A stretch of DNA of 37,005 nucleotides from Clostridia bacterium. Lineage in GTDB: Bacteria; Bacillota; Clostridia; Oscillospirales; Acutalibacteraceae. Location of the stretch: NCBI GenBank assembly GCA_017552845.1, contig JAFZOE010000239.1, positions 1-37,005 on the forward strand. Reading direction: 5' to 3'. The position numbers and the translations under genes were made by a program. Shown here piece by piece: positions 33,217 through 37,005 of this stretch. The notes beneath the pieces were generated by a model. That model worked only from the letters and a program-made list of their open reading frames with translations, was not told the origin of the DNA and ran no database searches. The number at the start of each line of letters is the position of its first letter. Position 1 is the stretch's first letter.

Positions 33217-33747
33217 TTATTCTGTTTCGCCGAGCCACGCCGAGGCGTATTTTGCCGAGATTCTCGCGTGGGCCGAGGCCATGTAATCGACCTCTTCGTC
33301 GGTCAGATTTTCGTCATTTTCGTATTCTGCCGCTTTTTTAACATAGCCGTCGTAGCGGTCGGAAAGCGCCTGATAACCGGGATTCGTTTTGTCGTTCAGA
33401 ACAGCCGCATTGGAATCCATGAAACTCTCGTATTCGTCCCAGAACTTTTTGAATTCCGGGGAAATGCCGCCGTGTTTCAGCGTTCCTTCTTCGCTTTCTC
33501 CGGCGACTTCGTCTTCCGCGGCCGCTTCGTCTGCTGTTTCCTCTTCGGAAACATCCGCTTTCGTTTCTTCCGTTGCTGCGGATGAAGGCACCGTATCAGA
33601 AATCTCTTCGGGTATTGTCGATGAAACGTCTGCCGGCTGCGCATCGTTTCCGCGCACGGCTTTTGAATAGTAAACCGCCGCGCCCGCAATCAGCCCGATG
33701 CCGATAACGGCAAGTATGATAATGATAATTAAACTTTTATTCTTCAT
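33217..33747 (-). CDS. Membrane-anchored DUF6591-like protein
   Basis: The 176-residue protein starts KNKSLIIIIILAVIGIGLIAGAAVYY, one membrane anchor, followed by an acidic, low-complexity spacer (about 35-88, rich in E, A, T and S). The C-terminal part, GISPEFKKFWDEYESFMDS and EYENDENLTDEEVDYM, resembles the DUF6591 domain, recognised from memory. Function unknown. The ATG at 33747 is preferred because the promoter's -10 box at 33783-33788 lies upstream of it, ruling out the open start at 33804. No clear ribosome site precedes this ATG. It runs into paralogue 2. Confidence 0.65.
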   Translation of the reverse strand: MKNKSLIIIIILAVIGIGLIAGAAVYYSKAVRGNDAQPADVSSTIPEEISDTVPSSAATEETKADVSEEETADEAAAEDEVAGESEEGTLKHGGISPEFKKFWDEYESFMDSNAAVLNDKTNPGYQALSDRYDGYVKKAAEYENDENLTDEEVDYMASAHARISAKYASAWLGETE

Positions 33748-33782
33748 ATAATTACAACTTATAAATATACCGGCGGAATTCA

Positions 33783-33811
33783 AATATATCACCGGTAAAA
33801 ACAATTGTCAA
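33783..33811 (-). promoter_or_regulatory. Promoter of the DUF6591-like/paralogue 2 operon
   Basis: TTGACA (33806-33811) and TATATT (33783-33788) on the minus strand, 17-base spacing, 36 bases before the chosen ATG. Confidence 0.85.
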
Positions 33812-33854
33812 CTCCGTAAATACTGCCGTTTTGTAATCAAAACTCCGCAAAGCC

Positions 33855-35177
33855 TTATATTTCGGGCGGTTTCTCGGCAGGAGACCATTCTTTGACGAGT
33901 TTCTTGAAATGCTTGCCCTTGTGCTCATAGTCCTTATATACATTGTAGCTTGAGGCGGCGGGGCTCATCAGGCAGGATTTGCCTTTCTCCGTCACGGCGA
34001 AAGCCATGCTGACCGCGCCCTCCATATCCTCGGCGAGGATGACGTTGCCGTCATAGCCTCTGTTTGCGAGGTTGGTGCATATCTGTCTGCCTGTATCGGG
34101 CAGACCGATGAGATTGGGAATTCTCTTCTTGTAGAGGTAATTCTCGAATTCGTCAAGCGGCACGCCGACCGGCATTCCGCCGAAAATCAGAGTCCCGACA
34201 TCGCCGAGGCCGTCAATCGCGGCAATCGTTGCCTGCGGAATTGTGGCATCCGCATCGTTATAGAAGTTCACGCCGAAATATTCGCCGACAGGCTCGAGAC
34301 GGTGCTCAATCCCTTTGAATTCAAGGATAGCGGCGGATATATCCTCATCGCTTATGCCGAGGCGCCTTGCGGCCGCGGCGGCGAGGAAAGCGTTATGCAT
34401 GCTGTGGTTGCCGATAAGGAACTGATTCTGCTCGACCGCCTCGTAAATTCTCTCATAGCCGCTGATATCGGAAGAAATCTTGATTACGGTTGACGGAATC
34501 TGCGAGAAATTGCAGTAGCCGTCATAACTCTGGGAGGCATTGCAGATAAAGAAATCATCGGCGGTCTGGTGGCGGACTATATTGAGTTTTGCATTGACAT
34601 AGCCCGTAAAGCCGTTGTGATGCCCGATATGCTCCTGATATATATTCGTAATCAGCGCGATATTCGGCGACGCGGTTGTGAATTCAAGCTGGCGCGACGA
34701 CATTTCAACTATCGCGATTTCGGGTTCCTTATCCTCGAGCACATCGAGCGCGGGAAGCAGAACATTGCCGACGAGCGCGGCGTTCCTGCCCGCCTTCAGC
34801 GCCATTTCATAGAGAAGTGTTGCGACCGTTGTTTTACCTTTCGTGCCGGTAACGCCGACACACAGACAATCGGAAAATTTGAGGAAAAGGTCGGTCTGGC
34901 AGGTGAGTATCGTCTCATCATTGACGATATAGTCCGAGAGCGAGATGCCCGGAGTCTTGATGACGACATCGTAATCGTTGATGCATTTGGTGTAATCCTT
35001 GCCCGAATAGAGCACGGCGTGAGTATCATCAAGCTCAATCTGCTTTATATCGCTTATTCCGATTTCCTTCTCGGGCAGATGGCGCCTGATTATGTCATAG
35101 GTCGACCTGCCCTCTCTGCCGAAACCGAGAATGAGCACCTTATGATTATTTATAAAATCGATAAAATCTCTGAACAT
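33855..35177 (-). CDS. MurD-like Mur ligase
   Basis: The 440-residue protein is closest to MurD, which adds D-glutamate to UDP-MurNAc-L-Ala. It has an N-terminal Rossmann start (VLILGFGREG, 14-23), the ATP loop GTKGKTT (111-117), and a typical MurD C-terminus (SPAASSYNVYKDYEHKG). Three positions are unusual: Lys replaces Asn of GTNGK(S/T)T, GNHSMHNAFLAAA replaces the G-x-HNxxN motif, and NDADAT replaces NDSKAT. It may be a MurD of a divergent clade or a paralogue with another substrate. It has its own promoter and no other mur gene next to it. Assignment to the Mur ligase family is firm. Confidence 0.85.
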   Translation of the reverse strand: MFRDFIDFINNHKVLILGFGREGRSTYDIIRRHLPEKEIGISDIKQIELDDTHAVLYSGKDYTKCINDYDVVIKTPGISLSDYIVNDETILTCQTDLFLKFSDCLCVGVTGTKGKTTVATLLYEMALKAGRNAALVGNVLLPALDVLEDKEPEIAIVEMSSRQLEFTTASPNIALITNIYQEHIGHHNGFTGYVNAKLNIVRHQTADDFFICNASQSYDGYCNFSQIPSTVIKISSDISGYERIYEAVEQNQFLIGNHSMHNAFLAAAAARRLGISDEDISAAILEFKGIEHRLEPVGEYFGVNFYNDADATIPQATIAAIDGLGDVGTLIFGGMPVGVPLDEFENYLYKKRIPNLIGLPDTGRQICTNLANRGYDGNVILAEDMEGAVSMAFAVTEKGKSCLMSPAASSYNVYKDYEHKGKHFKKLVKEWSPAEKPPEI

Positions 35178-35222
35178 AGGAAGTCCCCGTATTTCAAAAA
35201 CTGAATAAATGCCGTATATTTT

Positions 35223-35251
35223 ATTTTAATACATTGAAATATAAAAGTCAA
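35223..35251 (-). promoter_or_regulatory. Promoter of the MurD-like gene
   Basis: TTGACT (35246-35251) and TAAAAT (35223-35228) on the minus strand, 17-base spacing, 46 bases before the ATG. Confidence 0.75.
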
Positions 35252-35275
35252 GCGAGCGGGAGGGGATAAAAATTA

Positions 35276-35299
35276 CCCCGCAGCCGTGTGACTGCGGGG
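35276..35299 (-). terminator. Terminator of the 72-residue gene
   Basis: CCCCGCAG and CTGCGGGG form a perfect 8-bp stem; the minus strand continues TAATTTTTAT, 18 bases after the stop. Confidence 0.9.
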
Positions 35300-35317
35300 C
35301 TCGGGATATTGCCTCAA

Positions 35318-35536
35318 TTAAAAGTTTGCAAAAGCTGCAAGGAATTTGTTGACCATTTCCCAGATGGGATTCCAGATTGCGCTGTATTTTGTGAGAAGCT
35401 CTGCAATCGTGGTGGTGTCAACCGTTCTGATATCAAAGTTGTTTACCATAAGAGCGAACATGTTGTAAATCATTTCCTCGATACCGCTCATGTCAACAGA
35501 CTTGAATACCTCAACGAGTTCGGTGAAAAATTCCAT
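35318..35536 (-). CDS. Small hydrophobic/acidic protein of 72 residues, unknown family
   Basis: The protein is rich in Phe, Met, Val and Ile, with several Glu/Asp and no Cys. It has two amphipathic helix-like stretches (MEFFTELVEVFKSVD and IWEMVNKFLAAFANF) and no signal peptide or clear membrane span. I do not recognise it. AGGGGG lies 7 bases before the ATG, a perfect-consensus promoter is 58 bases upstream, and a strong terminator follows, so it is probably a well-expressed single-gene unit. It lies between the MurD-like gene and the intact GH16 gene. It could be a peripheral membrane or surface-active protein; that is a guess. Confidence 0.75.
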   Translation of the reverse strand: MEFFTELVEVFKSVDMSGIEEMIYNMFALMVNNFDIRTVDTTTIAELLTKYSAIWNPIWEMVNKFLAAFANF

Positions 35537-35593
35537 AGTTATATCCCCCTGTTTTATTTTTCGGAACGCCCTAAGGCCCCTCCGAGTGCCTAA

Positions 35594-35622
35594 ATTATAT
35601 AAAAAAGAGTCAATTTTGTCAA
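35594..35622 (-). promoter_or_regulatory. Perfect-consensus promoter of the 72-residue gene
   Basis: TTGACA (35617-35622) and TATAAT (35594-35599) on the minus strand with exactly 17 bases between: the ideal sigma-A promoter. Confidence 0.92.
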
Positions 35623-35683
35623 GTGGGCAAATTCCGGGAAGTGTATAGCAACAAAAATCGGGTGTGGGTAATCATTTTCTTTA

Positions 35684-36601
35684 TCAAATCATATCTTTAT
35701 ACTGATAGCATCGGATGTAGTCGACTTTGAACTCTGCGGGCCAGTTTTCCTGCGGGGTTTTGCTGATTTCGCCGGTGCCGTGGCGGTCGGAATTCTGGAT
35801 TCCGTTTTCGCCCGCGAATTCGACCGAGAGCAGGAAATATTCGGGATTCTGCGAAACTCCGCCGTCGGGAGTCAGGCGGCCCGTCTCCTTGCCGTTTATG
35901 TAGAAAATGTATTCATCCTTCGTCCACTCGAGGCCGTAGGTGTTGTATTCGCTGTAGGGATCGTTCGGCAGATACTGTTTGCCGATTGAGTCGCCCTTGT
36001 GGTCGTCGCCGTAGCCGTCATAATGAATGCCCGAGGAAATGTAGTCGCCGCCGAAGGCATAATCCTTATAATAGAAGGATTCAAAAACATCGACCTCTGT
36101 GCCGTCCGCGCCGCTGCCGTCGACATTATAGACGCCGTCGTCATTCATCAGCCAGAATGCGCTCCAGAGGCCCGTCGCGGCGGGCAGAATGCATCTGACC
36201 TCAAAATAGCCGTAGGTCTGCTCATATTTATTGCGCGAGACAACCTTGCCCGTATACCAGCCGGGTTTATAGGGCTTTATCCAGTCGTGTTCGCCGTAGT
36301 AGAAGGGCATCGCCTCATCCTTGTATTCGGCGGAAATCACGAGGTTGCCGTCCTCAACGCGGACCATATCCTCATGCCAGTAGCCGCCCTTGCGCTCGGT
36401 TATCCACCAGGAAAAATCCCATTTTGTGCGGTCGAGGGCGTCGCCGTCAAATTCATCGCTCCAGACGAGCTCAAACTGACTCATATCGACCTCTTTGCCC
36501 TTTGTATAGGGTTTGCCGGTGAGCTGGCCGCCGAGCGAGCCGAAAAATGCGGAAATGCTCAGGAATATTGATATTATTGATTTGCAGAGGGGTCTTAACA
36601 T
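35684..36601 (-). CDS. GH16 glycoside hydrolase, intact
   Basis: The 305-residue protein starts with a hydrophobic signal or anchor (about 8-24: SIISIFLSISAFFGSLG). The jelly-roll catalytic domain runs from about 45 with FELVWSDEFDGDALDRTKW. The catalytic motif EVDVFE is at 169-174 (nucleophile E169, D171, acid/base E174), the beta-glucanase type without the extra residue. Likely substrates are beta-1,3 or mixed-linkage glucans. It has the same length as the amber-interrupted GH16 at 14396, and clear blocks are shared (GYFE, SAFW, DEYIFYING, FKVDYI/FTVDYV). AAGGAGGAAG precedes the ATG. The neighbouring 36775 gene is divergent. Confidence 0.93.
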   Translation of the reverse strand: MLRPLCKSIISIFLSISAFFGSLGGQLTGKPYTKGKEVDMSQFELVWSDEFDGDALDRTKWDFSWWITERKGGYWHEDMVRVEDGNLVISAEYKDEAMPFYYGEHDWIKPYKPGWYTGKVVSRNKYEQTYGYFEVRCILPAATGLWSAFWLMNDDGVYNVDGSGADGTEVDVFESFYYKDYAFGGDYISSGIHYDGYGDDHKGDSIGKQYLPNDPYSEYNTYGLEWTKDEYIFYINGKETGRLTPDGGVSQNPEYFLLSVEFAGENGIQNSDRHGTGEISKTPQENWPAEFKVDYIRCYQYKDMI

Positions 36602-36617
36602 AACTCTTCCTCCTTGG

Positions 36618-36639
36618 TGTAAAGCAAATTTGCTTTACA
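36618..36639. promoter_or_regulatory. 22-bp perfect palindrome in the GH16 leader
   Basis: TGTAAAGCAAA and TTTGCTTTACA are exact reverse complements, ending just before the AAGGAGG ribosome site. It could be an operator bound by a dimeric regulator or an RNA hairpin. Confidence 0.7.
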
Positions 36640-36666
36640 ATCTCGGGCGTTTTCTTTATTGATATC

Positions 36667-36695
36667 AGCATACCATAAATTCTCCGATGTTTCAA
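36667..36695 (-). promoter_or_regulatory. Putative promoter of the intact GH16 gene
   Basis: TTGAAA (36690-36695) and TATGCT (36667-36672) on the minus strand, 17-base spacing, about 66 bases before the ATG. Confidence 0.55.
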
Positions 36696-36720
36696 GTGCG
36701 GTTAAAACTGAAAATCCCGA

Positions 36721-36750
36721 TTGAAAAGCATTATGGTGATATGTTATAAT
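36721..36750 (+). promoter_or_regulatory. Promoter of the right-edge gene
   Basis: TTGAAA (36721-36726) and TATAAT (36745-36750) with 18 bases between, 25 bases before the ATG. Confidence 0.8.
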
Positions 36751-36774
36751 TTAAAAAGCAAGGGAGGAACGGAT

Positions 36775-37005
36775 ATGGATATCACTGCAATTTTTCTTTC
36801 TGTAATTACTTTCATCTCCTCGTTTTTCTGGGGAATGTTTTATCCCGAATACACAGATAACTCCGAAAAGGTCGCGGATATACCGGGGCTGCATACCGAT
36901 TTCGTGCCGCAGGGCTCGACTTATCTGGCGGATGAGGATATATATATCTGCTGCGGCTATATGAATAACGACGAGCCCTCCCGCCTCTATCTGATAAAAG
37001 ACGGG
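36775..37005 (+). CDS. Membrane-anchored protein of unknown function, 3' end outside the window
   Basis: Seventy-seven codons are visible from an ATG preceded by AAGGGAGG. Residues about 3-22 (TAIFLSVITFISSFFWGMFY) form a membrane anchor. Then come PGLHTDFVPQGSTYLADEDIYICCGYM and SRLYLIKDG, strand-loop-strand patterns seen in the first blade of YncE/NHL-type propellers. It is divergent from the intact GH16 gene, as the propeller-like gene at 15401 is next to the other GH16. Too little is visible for a firm family. Confidence 0.6.
   Translation, partial: MDITAIFLSVITFISSFFWGMFYPEYTDNSEKVADIPGLHTDFVPQGSTYLADEDIYICCGYMNNDEPSRLYLIKDG

Noticed and set aside
1..37005. CRISPR array, rRNA, tRNA, prophage or IS element
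   Set aside because: No evenly spaced direct repeats, no cloverleaf or rRNA sequence, and no transposase, integrase or phage genes were recognised on either strand by reading.

Overview
The window looks like a chromosomal segment of an uncultured gut-type Clostridia member (Firmicutes, probably Oscillospirales-like). Support: the mnmG-rsmG-parA-parB order, two B. subtilis-type parS sites, sigma-A-like promoters, strong Shine-Dalgarno sites, and the Clostridia-typical Nudix-maf-Xaa-Pro peptidase-efp-CD1247 block. The taxonomic placement is inference. The mnmG/parAB block and parS sites suggest the window lies fairly near the replication origin. I saw no rRNA, tRNA, CRISPR, prophage or insertion sequence.

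Region 1 (1-8857, all minus strand): typA, ribF, a family-4 uracil-DNA glycosylase, mnmG and rsmG are packed head to tail with short gaps or overlaps. A terminator that shares bases with a parS site follows, then parA, parB and a CapA-type protein running off the left edge. This covers translation-stress GTPase, flavin synthesis, base excision repair, tRNA/rRNA modification and chromosome segregation. Region 2 (8883-14070): a GPH-type sugar symporter, a Rossmann-fold epimerase and a STAS protein on the minus strand; then, on the plus strand, a membrane-anchored WG-repeat/SH3b protein and a LURP-one-related protein, closed by a terminator.

Region 3 (14070-16430): a non-coding stretch rich in inverted repeats, then a GH16 glycoside hydrolase interrupted by an in-frame amber codon, facing a membrane-anchored propeller-like protein. 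Region 4 (16431-23796, minus): an ABC ATPase-permease fusion, a histidine phosphatase, a zinc ribbon, and the Nudix-maf-peptidase-efp-CD1247 block. Region 5 (23987-29696): an MFS sugar transporter, an AT-rich secreted protein, an acyltransferase overlapping an HTH-AbrB regulator, and an FGGY carbohydrate kinase divergent from glyA.

Region 6 (29838-37005): glyA, two convergent paralogous secreted proteins with a C-terminal His/Cys metal-site-like motif, a secreted DUF6591-like protein, a MurD-like ligase, a 72-residue protein with an ideal promoter, an intact GH16 enzyme, and the start of another membrane-anchored protein. The most unusual parts are the amber-interrupted GH16 next to its intact cousin, the parS/terminator overlap, the 72-residue gene, the convergent secreted pair, the inverted-repeat-rich spacer near 14.1-14.3 kb, and a 28-bp repeat present twice in opposite orientation.
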